A stretch of DNA of 64,000 bases from Aerococcaceae bacterium zg-252 (lineage in GTDB: Bacteria; Bacillota; Bacilli; Lactobacillales; Aerococcaceae). A program made the position numbers and the translations under genes. Below the pieces are notes generated by a model that ran no database searches, had not been told where the DNA came from, and was given only the letters and a program-made list of their open reading frames with translations. How positions within the stretch are numbered: position 1 is the stretch's first letter; each line of letters begins with the position of its first letter. The DNA lies in the NCBI GenBank assembly GCA_016237705.1, contig CP066204.1, forward strand, positions 496,001-560,000, in the 5' to 3' direction. Below, piece after piece: positions 24,350-34,488 of this stretch.

Positions 24350-24378
24350 TTGTTTTTTTTATCATTTTATGGCATAAT
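24350..24378 (+). promoter_or_regulatory. Promoter of leuS
   Basis: TTGTTT (24350-24355), 17 bases, CATAAT (24373-24378), with TGG directly before the -10. It precedes the T-box leader. Confidence 0.6.
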
Positions 24379-24415
24379 CAAGTGTATGAAAGTTATTGAA
24401 TTTTCAGCGTAATAA

Positions 24416-24690
24416 TAGAGAATCTAAGGTTAGAATTAGTAAGTTGTGATGCAGTATAGAGAGCTTATGGTTGGTGTAAATAAGTCTGCTTAGCAAGTGA
24501 ACTCATCTAATCGATGTTTGTTTGAAAAGATAAAGTAAGGCAAACCGTATCAATCTGCGTTAAAGATGAGAGGTTAATGATTATCGCTAATAGATAAGCA
24601 TTAATGAAAAATAGGTGGTACCGTGCTAATTGCACCCTATGACAGAAAGTGAATTCTTTTTGTTGTAGGGTGTTTTGATATTTTTAGAGA
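24416..24690 (+). promoter_or_regulatory. T-box riboswitch, leucine specifier, upstream of leuS
   Basis: The T-box sequence AGGTGGTACCGTGC is at 24613-24626, followed by a terminator hairpin CACCCTA (24633-24639) with TAGGGTG (24666-24672) and a T-rich tail. In Stem I the triplet CTC at 24502-24504 within GTGAACTCATC stands where the specifier is expected and is a leucine codon, matching the downstream gene. Uncharged leucine tRNA should favour the antiterminator. Confidence 0.9.
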
Positions 24691-24705
24691 ATAGGAGTAA
24701 AAAAT

Positions 24706-27114
24706 ATGACGTATCAACATCGAATTATTGAGAAAAAATGGCAAGAATTTTGGGATAAGGATCAAACATTTAAGACACAAGATAGGCAGGGACATCCGAA
24801 GTTTTATGCTTTAGACATGTTCCCTTATCCTTCAGGACAAGGACTACACGTAGGGCATCCTGAGGGTTATACAGCAACCGATGCGATTAGCCGTATGAAA
24901 CGTGCTCAAGGTTATGATGTTTTACATCCAATGGGGTGGGATGCTTTTGGTTTACCTGCTGAACAATATGCTTTGGACACAGGAAATGACCCAGCTGAAT
25001 TTACAGCAGAAAATATCGCAAACTTTAAGCGTCAAATTAAATCGCTTGGTTTCAGCTATGATTGGGAGCGTGAAATTAATACGACAGACCCACAATATTA
25101 TAAATGGACACAATGGATTTTCTCTGAATTGTACAAACGTGGTTTGGCATACGAAGAAGAAGTATCAGTAAACTGGTGTCCTGCTTTAGGAACTGTTTTA
25201 GCCAATGAAGAAGTTATTGACGGTGTTAGTGAACGTGGTGGACACCCAGTTTATCGTCGTCCAATGCGTCAGTGGGTATTAAAAATTACGGCTTATGCGG
25301 AACGTTTACTAGAAGATTTGGAAGAATTGGATTGGCCTGAAAGTGTTAAGGCAATGCAACGTAACTGGATTGGTAAATCAGAGGGTGCTATGGTTACGTT
25401 CAAGGTACAAGAAAGTGACGCATCATTTCAAGTATATACGACACGCCCAGATACATTGTTCGGTGCGTCATATACTGTTTTAGCTCCTGAGCACGAGTTG
25501 TTGAAAACCATTGTGCCTGAGAGTCATCGTGAGGTAGTTGATGCTTATGTGAAAGCAGTCGAATTAAAGAGCGATATGGAGCGTACATCGCTTAATAAAG
25601 ATAAATCAGGTGTCTTTACTGGTGCGTATGCGATTAATCCGGCGACGCATGAGCCAATTCCAATTTGGGTTGCTGATTATGTATTAAATTCTTACGGAAC
25701 AGGTTGTGTCATGGGTGTTCCTGCACATGATGAGCGTGATTTCGAGTTCGCAACAAAATATGAATTGCCAATTAATCGTGTAGTAGAGGGTGGTGACTTA
25801 CCATTTACTGGTGACGGTGCACATATTAATTCTCGATTTTTAGACGGCTTGAATAAAGAAGAGGCTATCAAAAAAATGAATGAATGGCTAGCTGAAAATG
25901 GTATTGGACAGGCTCAAGTTAATTACCGTCTACGTGACTGGTTATTCTCTCGTCAACGCTATTGGGGAGAACCTATTCCGATTATTCATTGGGAAGACGG
26001 TACGACGACATTAGTACCGGAAGAACAATTACCGGTAATGTTACCAAAAACTGATGAAATTAAGCCGAGTGGAACAGGTGAGTCGCCATTAGCAAAAATT
26101 GAAGAGTGGGTAAATGTTGTTGACCCAGAAACAGGTAAAAAAGGTAAGCGTGAAACACATACAATGCCACAATGGGCTGGTAGTTCATGGTACTTCCTAC
26201 GCTATATTGACCCAAATAATACCGAAGCAATTGCGTCGCCTGAAAAATTAGAAGAATGGTTACCAGTTGATTTGTATATTGGTGGAGCAGAGCATGCTGT
26301 ATTACATCTTCTATATGCACGTTTCTGGCATAAGTTTTTATATGATTTAGGTATTGTTAAGACGAAAGAACCATTCCAACGCTTGTTCAACCAAGGGATG
26401 ATTTTAGGTTCTAACAATGAAAAAATGTCGAAATCTAAAGGTAATGTTGTCAATCCAGATGATGTTGTAGCACAATACGGTGCGGATACGTTACGTGTTT
26501 ATGAAATGTTTATGGGGCCTTTGGACGCATCAATCGCTTGGAGTGAAAAAGGGCTTGAGGGTAGTCGTCGTTTCTTAGAACGTGTATGGCGTTTATTTAT
26601 CGATGAGACAACTGGTAAATTGAAAGAAACTGTTAAAGCAGAAGCGAATGATGCGTTGACGCGTGTATATCATCAAACAGTGAAAAAAGTAACCGAAGAT
26701 TATGAGCAATTACATTTCAATACGGCGATTTCACAAATGATGATTTTCTTAAATGCAGCCAAAGACCAAGCAGTGATGCCATTGGAATATGCGAAAGGTT
26801 TTGTTCAATTATTGGCACCATTGGCTCCGCATTTAATGGAAGAGATTTGGCAAATCTTAGGTGAAACGGAAAGTATTCAACGTGCTGCTTGGCCAACGTA
26901 TGATGAAAGTTTAACAGTTGAAGATACGGTTGAAATTGTAATTCAAGTCAATGGTAAATTAAAGCAAAAATTAGTTGTGGCAATGGACTTAACTCCAGAC
27001 GCGTTGGAACAAGAAGCATTAGCACAAGCTGCCGTACAAGAAGCGATTGCAGGTAAAACAGTACGCAAAGTTATTGCAGTACCAAATCGTTTAGTTAATA
27101 TTGTAGCGAATTAA
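24706..27114 (+). CDS. leuS: Leucyl-tRNA synthetase
   Basis: Charges leucine tRNA. The 802-residue class Ia enzyme has the HIGH-equivalent HVGHPEG (about residue 48) within [13 protein letters not shown], a large editing domain with [12 protein letters not shown] and [15 protein letters not shown], the block [10 protein letters not shown], and the KMSKS loop [12 protein letters not shown] (about 573). The C-terminal anticodon-binding and small C-terminal domains are complete. Length is normal for Firmicutes. Expression is under the leucine T-box upstream; the start follows an AGGAG site. Confidence 0.98.
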   Translation: MTYQHRIIEKKWQEFWDKDQTFKTQDRQGHPKFYALDMFPYPSGQGLHVGHPEGYTATDAISRMKRAQGYDVLHPMGWDAFGLPAEQYALDTGNDPAEFTAENIANFKRQIKSLGFSYDWEREINTTDPQYYKWTQWIFSELYKRGLAYEEEVSVNWCPALGTVLANEEVIDGVSERGGHPVYRRPMRQWVLKITAYAERLLEDLEELDWPESVKAMQRNWIGKSEGAMVTFKVQESDASFQVYTTRPDTLFGASYTVLAPEHELLKTIVPESHREVVDAYVKAVELKSDMERTSLNKDKSGVFTGAYAINPATHEPIPIWVADYVLNSYGTGCVMGVPAHDERDFEFATKYELPINRVVEGGDLPFTGDGAHINSRFLDGLNKEEAIKKMNEWLAENGIGQAQVNYRLRDWLFSRQRYWGEPIPIIHWEDGTTTLVPEEQLPVMLPKTDEIKPSGTGESPLAKIEEWVNVVDPETGKKGKRETHTMPQWAGSSWYFLRYIDPNNTEAIASPEKLEEWLPVDLYIGGAEHAVLHLLYARFWHKFLYDLGIVKTKEPFQRLFNQGMILGSNNEKMSKSKGNVVNPDDVVAQYGADTLRVYEMFMGPLDASIAWSEKGLEGSRRFLERVWRLFIDETTGKLKETVKAEANDALTRVYHQTVKKVTEDYEQLHFNTAISQMMIFLNAAKDQAVMPLEYAKGFVQLLAPLAPHLMEEIWQILGETESIQRAAWPTYDESLTVEDTVEIVIQVNGKLKQKLVVAMDLTPDALEQEALAQAAVQEAIAGKTVRKVIAVPNRLVNIVAN

Positions 27115-27136
27115 TTTTAATCTATTGTTAGAGTGC

Positions 27137-27172
27137 AACACCTATTGTTATTGATTACCGCAATAGGTGTTA
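27137..27172. terminator. Hairpin after leuS
   Basis: AACACCTATTG pairs with CAATAGGTGTT around a twelve-base loop. No T-tract follows, so it may be an mRNA stabiliser or a weak terminator. Confidence 0.5.
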
Positions 27173-27206
27173 AAGGTTAATACTATTAGAGGAAGGAGTA
27201 TTATTT

Positions 27207-29819
27207 ATGTCGGATAAGCGTAAGACTTCGTATGACTTAGATGAAACAATTCAATTTACGCAAGACGAATTAAGACGTTTGCGTCAACCGAATAAGCAAC
27301 CGATTGATGATGATTACTTCTCTCGTGACTTACATCGAGGGGAGATGGATTTATCAGGTGAGACAGTGGAACAATTGGATATTATGCCACGCAAAATATC
27401 GCCGTCAGCTGAGTTAGATGTTGTCGAAGATGAAGTCGTACAGGTAGAAAGTGAGATAAAAGAAGAAACGAATCCTTTTTTATATCAATCGAAAAGTAAT
27501 GAATTGCGACAAGAAAAGGAACAAAAAAAGCGTGAACTAGAAGAAAAAGCTAGAGCTAAAAAAGAATTTTTATCACGAAAAATGGACGAGTTATACGAAC
27601 CGGTCTATGATGAATATGAATTAGAAGACTTAGAATCGTATAATCAGTTTGATAGTGAAGAAAATTATGCCAATGAAATGGTGGAAGAAGAGCCAATATT
27701 ATCGAGAACAGCTAAAGCAGCGAGTGTTAAACAAGAGCAAAGAAAACCACGAATTAATGTGGGGCAATGGTTCAGTAAAGCGTCTGAGCAAGTCAAATCC
27801 AAAATTACAGAGCTTAAAGATAAAACACAATCTCATGCTGAAATGGCTGAGGAAGACACTGAAGTATTGGAAATGTCGGAAGAACCAGTAATTACTGTTG
27901 ATACTGAATTAGTACCGGAAGAATCGGTGCAAGACATTGAACCATTGGTGGAAGAAGTTTCACAACAAGAAGAACTAGAGATAGCTGATTTTCAAGAGAA
28001 TGTGAATGAATTACCAGTAGAAGATACAGATGATACGCAGATTGAAGAGATTTCGCTAGATAATGAAGATTCGGCTATTGTTGACGAATTGAGTGCACAA
28101 GTAACAGAATCCACTCAATATTTTGAAGAGCCGATTTTAACGGATAAAGTATTGGATGAGGTACTAGGGCATGATGATATTCAAATAGAAGAATTAGCAG
28201 AAGAACAAGTTTCATTTGTTAAAGGAACAGCTTGGTTAACAGTGGGTAACTTAATTTCACGTATTTTAGGTGCACTCTATGTTATTCCTTGGGCGACATG
28301 GTTAGGAGCAGAATTTACCAATGCCAATGCACTTTATAGTGTAGGGTATCGTCCGTATTCACTCTTTTTAGCGATTTCTACGGCTGGTTTTCCAAGTGCA
28401 ATTGCTAAGCAAATGGCATATTATAATGCACGTAAAGAATATAAAGTTGCTGACAAATTATTCAAAAATAGTTTAATGGTTATGGGAGTCACAGGTTTAA
28501 TCTCGGCACTGCTATTATTCTTGTCTGCACCATTTATTGCGTATAATTCGGCAACCGATACACCGGAGGCTGCTATTGTTGTTATTCGTTCGCTTGCACC
28601 GGCACTGTTAATTTTACCGGTAATGAGCTTATTGCGAGGTTATTTCCAAGGGTTTGGTGATATGGTGCCAACAGCAGTATCGCAGATTTTAGAACAGATA
28701 GCTCGAGTGGTCTACTTATTGGTAGCTACTTATGCGATTATGCAACTATTATCTGGTAATGTGACGTCAGCCGTAGCTCATTCAACATTTGCAGCGTTTA
28801 TCGGTGCTTTATTATCACTTCTTTATTTAGTGATTGTTTACTTGAAACGTCGTCCACTGATTCAAATACTATTTGAACGTTCAGAAGATACGACAGAACT
28901 TGATTTTAAAACGAGTATGAAATTATTATTAGTGGATAGTGTACCATTTATCTTACTTGGTTCAGGTATCATTATTGCACAAATGGTTGATTTATTCTCA
29001 TTTAGACAAATCTTAGAAACGACAACGATTATTTTATCAAGTGATATTAAAGTGATGTATGGAACAATGAGTCATGATGTCGACAAGTTGATTATGATTG
29101 TTATTTCAGTCGCAATCGGTATGTCACTGTCTTCGATTCCATTGATTACAAGTCTATATGCCAATGCCGAAGTGAAGAAAACGGCACAATTAATTGAAAG
29201 AATCTCAATTGTATTTTTAATTTTTATGTTGCCAGCTGCATTAGGAATGGCGAGTATCGCAGATAATATGTATCAATTGTTTTATGCCAATGGTAGTGAA
29301 CAAGGGCCAGGATTATTGGTAACAGCATCTTATTTAAGTATTATTTTAGGTGCTTATACGGTGCTATCAACCATTTTACAGTCAATGAATTATCGTCGTT
29401 TAGCGATTAAATATTTATTCATAGGTCTATTGGTTAAAGTGGTGCTACAATTCCCATTGGTTGCTTTATTCCATGCACATGGTGCACTCGCTTCGACATT
29501 AGTAGCCTTTTTAGTGACGAGTTGCTTAATGTTATGGAAGATTCATCAATTAGTTTCATTGGATTTTAAAGCGATGTTGCCGGATACGGTTATTATCTTT
29601 ACAGCATCAGTTTTAATGGCATTATCGGCTGGTTTTTGGAATATATCACTGAATGCATTATTCGGGCCAGTAGGACGATTGTTTACATTCATCAAAATTA
29701 TCGTGATTGTATTGTTTGCGGCAATGGTATATGGTGGTGTATTGGCATTATTTGGTAAATTATCACTAGTTATCGGTAATAAATACCAAACATTACAAGA
29801 AAAGTTGAGATTGTTCTAA
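27207..29819 (+). CDS. Polysaccharide/lipid flippase (MOP superfamily) with a long acidic N-terminal extension
   Basis: The C-terminal 530 residues form a 14-helix MOP-superfamily transporter similar to the YtgP/MurJ-related polysaccharide biosynthesis proteins of Firmicutes. It begins near residue 335 with SFVKGTAWLTVGNLISRILG; typical blocks are STAGFPSAIAKQMAYYNA and LLRGYFQGFGDMVPTAVSQILEQ. The family flips lipid-linked sugars, probably lipid II or wall polysaccharide precursors. Unusually, about 335 residues of charged, Glu-rich, low-complexity sequence come first (for example LRQEKEQKKRELEEKARAKK, and a Glu/Val-rich stretch around 210-330). This part is predicted disordered and cytoplasmic. 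AGGAAGGAG precedes the start; the pseudouridine synthase gene follows by one base. Confidence 0.87.
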   Translation: MSDKRKTSYDLDETIQFTQDELRRLRQPNKQPIDDDYFSRDLHRGEMDLSGETVEQLDIMPRKISPSAELDVVEDEVVQVESEIKEETNPFLYQSKSNELRQEKEQKKRELEEKARAKKEFLSRKMDELYEPVYDEYELEDLESYNQFDSEENYANEMVEEEPILSRTAKAASVKQEQRKPRINVGQWFSKASEQVKSKITELKDKTQSHAEMAEEDTEVLEMSEEPVITVDTELVPEESVQDIEPLVEEVSQQEELEIADFQENVNELPVEDTDDTQIEEISLDNEDSAIVDELSAQVTESTQYFEEPILTDKVLDEVLGHDDIQIEELAEEQVSFVKGTAWLTVGNLISRILGALYVIPWATWLGAEFTNANALYSVGYRPYSLFLAISTAGFPSAIAKQMAYYNARKEYKVADKLFKNSLMVMGVTGLISALLLFLSAPFIAYNSATDTPEAAIVVIRSLAPALLILPVMSLLRGYFQGFGDMVPTAVSQILEQIARVVYLLVATYAIMQLLSGNVTSAVAHSTFAAFIGALLSLLYLVIVYLKRRPLIQILFERSEDTTELDFKTSMKLLLVDSVPFILLGSGIIIAQMVDLFSFRQILETTTIILSSDIKVMYGTMSHDVDKLIMIVISVAIGMSLSSIPLITSLYANAEVKKTAQLIERISIVFLIFMLPAALGMASIADNMYQLFYANGSEQGPGLLVTASYLSIILGAYTVLSTILQSMNYRRLAIKYLFIGLLVKVVLQFPLVALFHAHGALASTLVAFLVTSCLMLWKIHQLVSLDFKAMLPDTVIIFTASVLMALSAGFWNISLNALFGPVGRLFTFIKIIVIVLFAAMVYGGVLALFGKLSLVIGNKYQTLQEKLRLF

Positions 29820-29820
29820 A

Positions 29821-30543
29821 ATGAGATTAGATAAATTTTTAGCTCATACTGGATTTGGTAGTCGTAAGGAAGTAAAGCAGTTATTGAGTAAGGGCTGGAT
29901 AACGGTCAATGATAGTGTAGTCAAAAAGGTCATCTCCATTAATGAGCAGACTGATGTTGTAAAAGTTGACGGTGAAATTATTCATTATGAGGCATTTAGT
30001 TATCTATTGCTGAATAAACCGGAGGGCATTATTAGTGCGACAGAAGATGATTATCATGAAACGGTTATTGATTGGATAGGCCCTGAGTTTGCACATTTAA
30101 AATTATTTCCAGTAGGAAGATTAGATATTGATACGACGGGTTTGTTATTATTGACGAATAATGGGCAATTATCGCACCAATTGTTGTCACCTAAACGCCA
30201 TGTTTCAAAGCGTTATTACGCTGAAATTGACGGGATTGTGACGGAAGAAATGGTTGTTAAGTTTGCTAAAGGGTTAAATTTAGATGATTTTACGACACTT
30301 CCTGCCAAATTGGAAGTATTATACGTCAATCCACAAACCAATCAATCAAGAATAGAAGTTGAAATTCAAGAGGGTAAATTTCATCAAGTGAAACGTATGT
30401 TTGAGAAAGTGGGTTGTACAGTAGTTCGTCTGCATCGTTTATCTATGGGGCCACTCGTATTGCCAGAAGATTTAGCAGTAGGCGAATTTCGCCAATTAAA
30501 TGAACAAGAACGCCAAAGTTTAGAGCCATACGGCTTGCAGTAA
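29821..30543 (+). CDS. RsuA-family pseudouridine synthase
   Basis: Isomerises a uridine in rRNA, in this family usually position 516 of 16S rRNA. The 240-residue protein has an N-terminal S4 RNA-binding domain (RLDKFLAHTGFGSRKEVKQL) and a catalytic domain with the Asp-bearing motif FPVGRLDIDTTGLLLLTNNG, LNKPEGIISATED and GKFHQVKRMFEKVGCTVVRL. It begins one base after the flippase stop, so its ribosome-binding site lies in that gene and translation is probably coupled. An intergenic repeat begins directly after the stop codon. The exact rRNA target is not certain. Confidence 0.92.
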   Translation: MRLDKFLAHTGFGSRKEVKQLLSKGWITVNDSVVKKVISINEQTDVVKVDGEIIHYEAFSYLLLNKPEGIISATEDDYHETVIDWIGPEFAHLKLFPVGRLDIDTTGLLLLTNNGQLSHQLLSPKRHVSKRYYAEIDGIVTEEMVVKFAKGLNLDDFTTLPAKLEVLYVNPQTNQSRIEVEIQEGKFHQVKRMFEKVGCTVVRLHRLSMGPLVLPEDLAVGEFRQLNEQERQSLEPYGLQ

Positions 30544-30663
30544 AATATAGTGCGACAACGAGCGTTTTGAAATGAATCACTGGAGCAAAGGTTGAAGAAG
30601 TGCATGAGCACTTCAAGAGCTTTGCGAAGTGGACGTCATTTCAGCTCGTGGGAGCCGGAATAA
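30544..30663 (+). repeat. Structured intergenic element between the pseudouridine synthase gene and pepV
   Basis: Outer stem TGAAATGA with TCATTTCA, CACT with AGTG, and central hairpin GAAGTGC with GCACTTC around a four-base loop. It starts directly after the stop codon and ends GGGAGCCGGAATA about 33 bases before the pepV start. Confidence 0.87.
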
Positions 30664-30696
30664 GCAAACAAGATTTGATTTAAAGGAGGAAATTCA

Positions 30697-32094
30697 ATGG
30701 TAAATTGGTTAGCAGAAGTAGAACAACGCAAAGAACAGTTGTTCTCAGATTTATTTCGATTATTACGTGTCCCTTCTGTAAGAGAAGATGACAAAGCAAC
30801 AGCAGAGGCTCCGGTTGGGCCAGGGCCAAAAGCTGCTTTAGAAGAATTTATGAAAATGGCTCAAGAAGACGGATTTGAAACAAAACAATTTGGGCCTTGG
30901 GCAGGACGTATCGAAGTAGGGTCAGGCGAGCAACTATTAGGTATTTTAGGGCACGTTGATGTTGTGCCAGTCGGTACAGGTTGGGAAACAGACCCGTTTG
31001 AACCAGTCATTAAGGACAATCGTATTTATGCACGTGGTTCAAGTGATGATAAAGGGCCGACAGTGGCAGCTTATTTTGCTATTAAATTATTGCGTGAATT
31101 AGGTTATGAATTTAATCAACGTGTGCATTTAATTGTGGGTACAGATGAAGAGAGTGGTTGGCAATGTATGGATTATTATTTCCAACATGCTGAAATGCCT
31201 GATTTTGGATTCTCACCAGATGCTGTATTTCCAATTATTAATGGCGAAAAAGGGAATGTGAGTTTCACTTTATCCCTAGCACCTAAAGCACAAGCTGGTG
31301 AACAACAGTTAGTTTCATTTGAGGGTGGCTTACGTGAAAATATGGTTATTCAAGATGTAACGGCGACTGTAAAAGGGTTGAACCCAAGTATTGCAGCATT
31401 ATATGCAGACTTTTTAAATGAACATGACTTAAAAGGAAATGTTGAGTTGAATGGTGACGAGGGTGTGTTCACTTTAGTTGGTAAAGCTGCACATGGTTCA
31501 ACACCGGAAAAAGGTCGTAATGCAGCGACTTACTTGGCACGCTTTTTAGTGGAGTTTGCTTTTGACAATCATGCAGCTGATGATTTTATTACATTGTTGG
31601 CGACTGAATTGCATGAAGACTTCATAGCAGAAAAAGTAGGGGTAGCACATCATCACGAAGTAATGGGTAATGTCAGCATGAACGTGGGAATCGTATCTTA
31701 TGATGCTGAAAAAGGTGGTAGCATTATTTTGAATTTCCGTTTCCCAGAGGGAACTACACCAGAAACAATGGGTGAACGTTTTGCTAAAAAATTAAGTCAT
31801 TATGACTTTGATTTAGCAGTGGGTGAATCGAAAGAACCTCATTATGTACCAGCAAATGACCCGCTAGTATCAACATTATTAGATGTATATGAAAGTCAAA
31901 CTGGTTTAGAGGGGCATGAAATGACAATCGGTGGTGGAACATACGGACGTTTGATGCCACGTGGTGTCGCATTCGGTGCATTATTCCCAGATTCAATTGA
32001 CACAATGCATCAAGCGAATGAATTTTTAGCAATTGATGATTTATTACGTGCAACTGCTATTTATGCTGAAGCCATTTACCGTTTGACACGTTAA
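30697..32094 (+). CDS. pepV: Dipeptidase PepV
   Basis: Metallo-dipeptidase of the M20 family that cleaves dipeptides, including D-Ala-containing ones, in the cytoplasm of lactic acid bacteria. The 465-residue protein has the zinc ligands in LGHVDVVPVG (His near 86), ARGSSDDKGP (Asp near 119) and GTDEESGW (Glu pair near 153), and the C-terminal His in DTMHQANE. The lid-domain His lies in GKAAHGSTPEKGRNA. Length and block order match PepV. AAAGGAGG precedes the start. The structured repeat upstream is probably part of its leader. The TrmH-family gene follows after four bases. Confidence 0.95.
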   Translation: MVNWLAEVEQRKEQLFSDLFRLLRVPSVREDDKATAEAPVGPGPKAALEEFMKMAQEDGFETKQFGPWAGRIEVGSGEQLLGILGHVDVVPVGTGWETDPFEPVIKDNRIYARGSSDDKGPTVAAYFAIKLLRELGYEFNQRVHLIVGTDEESGWQCMDYYFQHAEMPDFGFSPDAVFPIINGEKGNVSFTLSLAPKAQAGEQQLVSFEGGLRENMVIQDVTATVKGLNPSIAALYADFLNEHDLKGNVELNGDEGVFTLVGKAAHGSTPEKGRNAATYLARFLVEFAFDNHAADDFITLLATELHEDFIAEKVGVAHHHEVMGNVSMNVGIVSYDAEKGGSIILNFRFPEGTTPETMGERFAKKLSHYDFDLAVGESKEPHYVPANDPLVSTLLDVYESQTGLEGHEMTIGGGTYGRLMPRGVAFGALFPDSIDTMHQANEFLAIDDLLRATAIYAEAIYRLTR

Positions 32095-32098
32095 GACG

Positions 32099-32863
32099 AT
32101 GAAACAGATTACTTCAAAACAAAATAGCCAACTAAAAGAGTGGCATAAGTTACTGACGAGTAAAGGTAGAAAAAAAGCACAAGCGTATTTGGTTGAGGGA
32201 GAGCATTTAGTAGAAGAGGCTGTAAAATCCAAAGTGCCGATACGAACGATTATAATGTCGGAACAATATTATCAAACCCATAATATTGAACAGTGGCAAT
32301 CAGTTTGTCAAGATATGGTATTATTAGCCGAGCATTGTGTTGATGTACTCAGTCAAACGCAACAATCACAAGGCGTATTTGCGATTGTTGATATGGTGTC
32401 GTCATCTCAGTTACCGGAAACAATGCGTCGTGTTTTGATTGTCGATGCAGTGCAAGATCCAGGTAATTTAGGGACTATCATTCGGACTGCTGATGCAGCA
32501 AATTATGATGCTGTTATCTTGGGTGAGGGTACGGTTGATTTGTACAATGATAAAGTTTTACGAGCAACACAAGGTTCTCTGTGGCATTTGCCTGTTCTGT
32601 CCATGTCAGTGGGGACGGCAATTTCCATGTTGAAACAGCAACAATTTACAATATTAGCTACTGCCTTACATCAGACCGCTCAGCCGTATACTGACTTTTC
32701 ACAAGTTGAACGAGCTGCTATTATTGTCGGCAATGAGGGACAAGGAGTGGCACAACAATGGATTGAACAATCCGATGTGTCTGTCTTTATTCCAATGTCG
32801 ACACGTGTTGAGTCTTTAAACGTAGCAGTAGCAGCAGGTGTATTAATGTTTCATTTAAATTAA
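32099..32863 (+). CDS. TrmH (SpoU) family RNA 2'-O-methyltransferase
   Basis: Methylates ribose in rRNA or tRNA using S-adenosylmethionine. The 254-residue protein has an N-terminal substrate-binding domain (KEWHKLLTSKGRKKAQAYLVEGEHLVEEA) and a SPOUT knot domain with motif 1 DAVQDPGNLGTIIRTADA, motif 2 IIVGNEGQG and motif 3 STRVESLNVAVAAG. It is of the YsgA type found next to pheS in some bacilli; the substrate position is not predictable. It follows pepV by four bases and ends at a terminator shared with mscS. Confidence 0.92.
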   Translation: MKQITSKQNSQLKEWHKLLTSKGRKKAQAYLVEGEHLVEEAVKSKVPIRTIIMSEQYYQTHNIEQWQSVCQDMVLLAEHCVDVLSQTQQSQGVFAIVDMVSSSQLPETMRRVLIVDAVQDPGNLGTIIRTADAANYDAVILGEGTVDLYNDKVLRATQGSLWHLPVLSMSVGTAISMLKQQQFTILATALHQTAQPYTDFSQVERAAIIVGNEGQGVAQQWIEQSDVSVFIPMSTRVESLNVAVAAGVLMFHLN

Positions 32864-32871
32864 ACAATATT

Positions 32872-32908
32872 AAAAAGCAGCAAGACGTTATTGGTCTAGC
32901 TGCTTTTT
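32872..32908. terminator. Bidirectional terminator between the TrmH gene and mscS
   Basis: AAAAAGCAGC (32872-32881) pairs with GCTGCTTTTT (32899-32908). It overlaps the last codons of the minus-strand mscS gene. Confidence 0.88.
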
Positions 32909-33721
32909 GAATTCTTGTGGGGGTAAGGCTTTAAAATACTGACTGTAAAATTGACTGGAAAGCCGAGTATAGTCACTGTTTTTGATTGAAAAAATAATGC
33001 GATAGTCAAAGGTGTGATAACGAGTAGGAATTAAACCTAAAATAACAGGCTCACTAGTTAGATACTCAGCGTACTGTTGTTGTATGAGAGTTGTTTCCTG
33101 TGCAATAATGGTTTCAATTTCAGCTAAATTTTCGGTCGAATGTAAAGGAATGTCAATGTTAACACTTCGGTCGCTGCGACTTAAATTATTGACGATTTTT
33201 AAGATACGATTAGGAATATAATAGAGATTTCCATTAAATCCTTTAATTGTTGTTGAGCGAATTCCGATATGTTGAATAATGCCAATAATTTGCTGTGAGG
33301 GCAGTTCAATGACTTCGCCAATATCAAAATGCCCCTCAAAAATAATAAAAATACCATTGATGACATCTGTTACAAATTCTTTAGCCCCCATACCAAAGGC
33401 AACCCCAGCAATTCCGGCACTGGCTACAAGCGTACCAACAGGAAAACCTAGTATTGATAGAATGGCATAAAATAAAAAGAAATAGAGTAAATAATTTACG
33501 GCATTTTTAAGTACAGTAGTAATAGTAGAAATTCGTTGTGGTGCTGTATAGCGTAATTTATTTTTGATAGCCGTATCAAACAGACGGTCAATGAAAAATT
33601 TTAATGCGATAAATAACATAATGGTGCTACCTAATTGCATGATGATATAAAGAAGTTTTTCACTATTATCGAGTAAAAAATGTTGTATAAAGTTTAGAGT
33701 CCATTTATCTGATTGATTCAA
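32888..33721 (-). CDS. Small-conductance mechanosensitive channel, MscS family
   Basis: Pressure-relief channel protecting against hypo-osmotic shock. The 277-residue protein has three membrane helices. The pore helix TM3 reads VASAGIAGVAFGMGAKEFVTDVINGIFII with the Ala/Gly pattern of MscS, and it is followed by the beta domain FDIGEVIELPS and STTIKGFNGNLYYIPN. Its length matches the YkuT-type of Firmicutes. The start is TTG at 33721, with AAGGGG eight bases upstream; no ATG or GTG start fits as well. It is divergent from the DUF948 gene. Confidence 0.9.
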   Translation of the reverse strand: MNQSDKWTLNFIQHFLLDNSEKLLYIIMQLGSTIMLFIALKFFIDRLFDTAIKNKLRYTAPQRISTITTVLKNAVNYLLYFFLFYAILSILGFPVGTLVASAGIAGVAFGMGAKEFVTDVINGIFIIFEGHFDIGEVIELPSQQIIGIIQHIGIRSTTIKGFNGNLYYIPNRILKIVNNLSRSDRSVNIDIPLHSTENLAEIETIIAQETTLIQQQYAEYLTSEPVILGLIPTRYHTFDYRIIFSIKNSDYTRLSSQFYSQYFKALPPQEFKKQLDQ

Positions 33722-33823
33722 AATAGTGACCCCTTTAGAGTTTGTCTATTGAATATTTTACGAATTTTTTGCAATAAATGCAATTGTATGAATAGCCTAA
33801 TAGAGCTAGAATAAGCGAAACAT

Positions 33824-33853
33824 TTGTCAAAAGCAGACAACGCATGGTATAGT
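33824..33853 (+). promoter_or_regulatory. Promoter of the DUF948-YtxH genes
   Basis: TTGTCA (33824-33829), 18 bases, TATAGT (33848-33853), with TGG directly before the -10. Confidence 0.6.
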
Positions 33854-33891
33854 AAAAGTAACAAATTTTTGAACAGGAGCGTGATATAACC

Positions 33892-34461
33892 ATGACTTTA
33901 GGAGGAGTAGCTGCTTTAATTGCTGCTATTGCATTTGCAGCGTTAGTTGTGGTCGTGTGCTTATCATTGGGGAAATTACCCAAGTTATTATCTGATTTGC
34001 AATTAACGATTCAACGAGTGAACACAACAATTGATGTCGTGACGAAAGATGTTGACAGTCTTTCAATTGAAGTGGAAGCTTTACTTAATAAGACCAATAG
34101 TTTAATGGATGATGTAAATGGGAAATTAGCAAAAACCGATCCATTGTTTGGTGCCATTGGTGAGTTAGGTGAAACAGTTTCTGAAATTAATGTATCGGCT
34201 AAGGATACAGCAACTAATTTAATTAGTGGTATTGGTAAGCGTAGACCGTCTCGTGTACAACGATTATTTAAAACAACACGTAATTTATCAAAAGCAAAAG
34301 ATTTTGTCACTGCAAGTCCAAATTCAAATGAAGTTGTAGCACCTGAAGTGGAAACAGTGGTGACAGCAACTGACCCAATGAGTGAATTAGAGCGTGAATT
34401 ATACGCCCTTGCAGAACGTGAGACATCAAAAACTGCTGGTGAAATTACAATTAATCGATAA
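33892..34461 (+). CDS. DUF948 family membrane protein (YtxG-like)
   Basis: The 189-residue protein has one N-terminal membrane helix (residues 3-27) followed by a long amphipathic coiled coil with methyl-accepting-protein-like periodicity (INTTIDVVTKDVDSLSIEV-like heptads) and a polar tail. This fits DUF948 proteins such as B. subtilis YtxG, which lies beside ytxH and near ccpA, the same neighbours as here. YtxG and YtxH are general-stress-associated in Bacillus; no biochemical function is established. The AGGAG site is 12 bases from the ATG, rather far. ytxH follows after 27 bases. Confidence 0.85.
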   Translation: MTLGGVAALIAAIAFAALVVVVCLSLGKLPKLLSDLQLTIQRVNTTIDVVTKDVDSLSIEVEALLNKTNSLMDDVNGKLAKTDPLFGAIGELGETVSEINVSAKDTATNLISGIGKRRPSRVQRLFKTTRNLSKAKDFVTASPNSNEVVAPEVETVVTATDPMSELERELYALAERETSKTAGEITINR

Positions 34462-34488
34462 TAAAAGTTAGTAGGAGGAGTGAAAACG

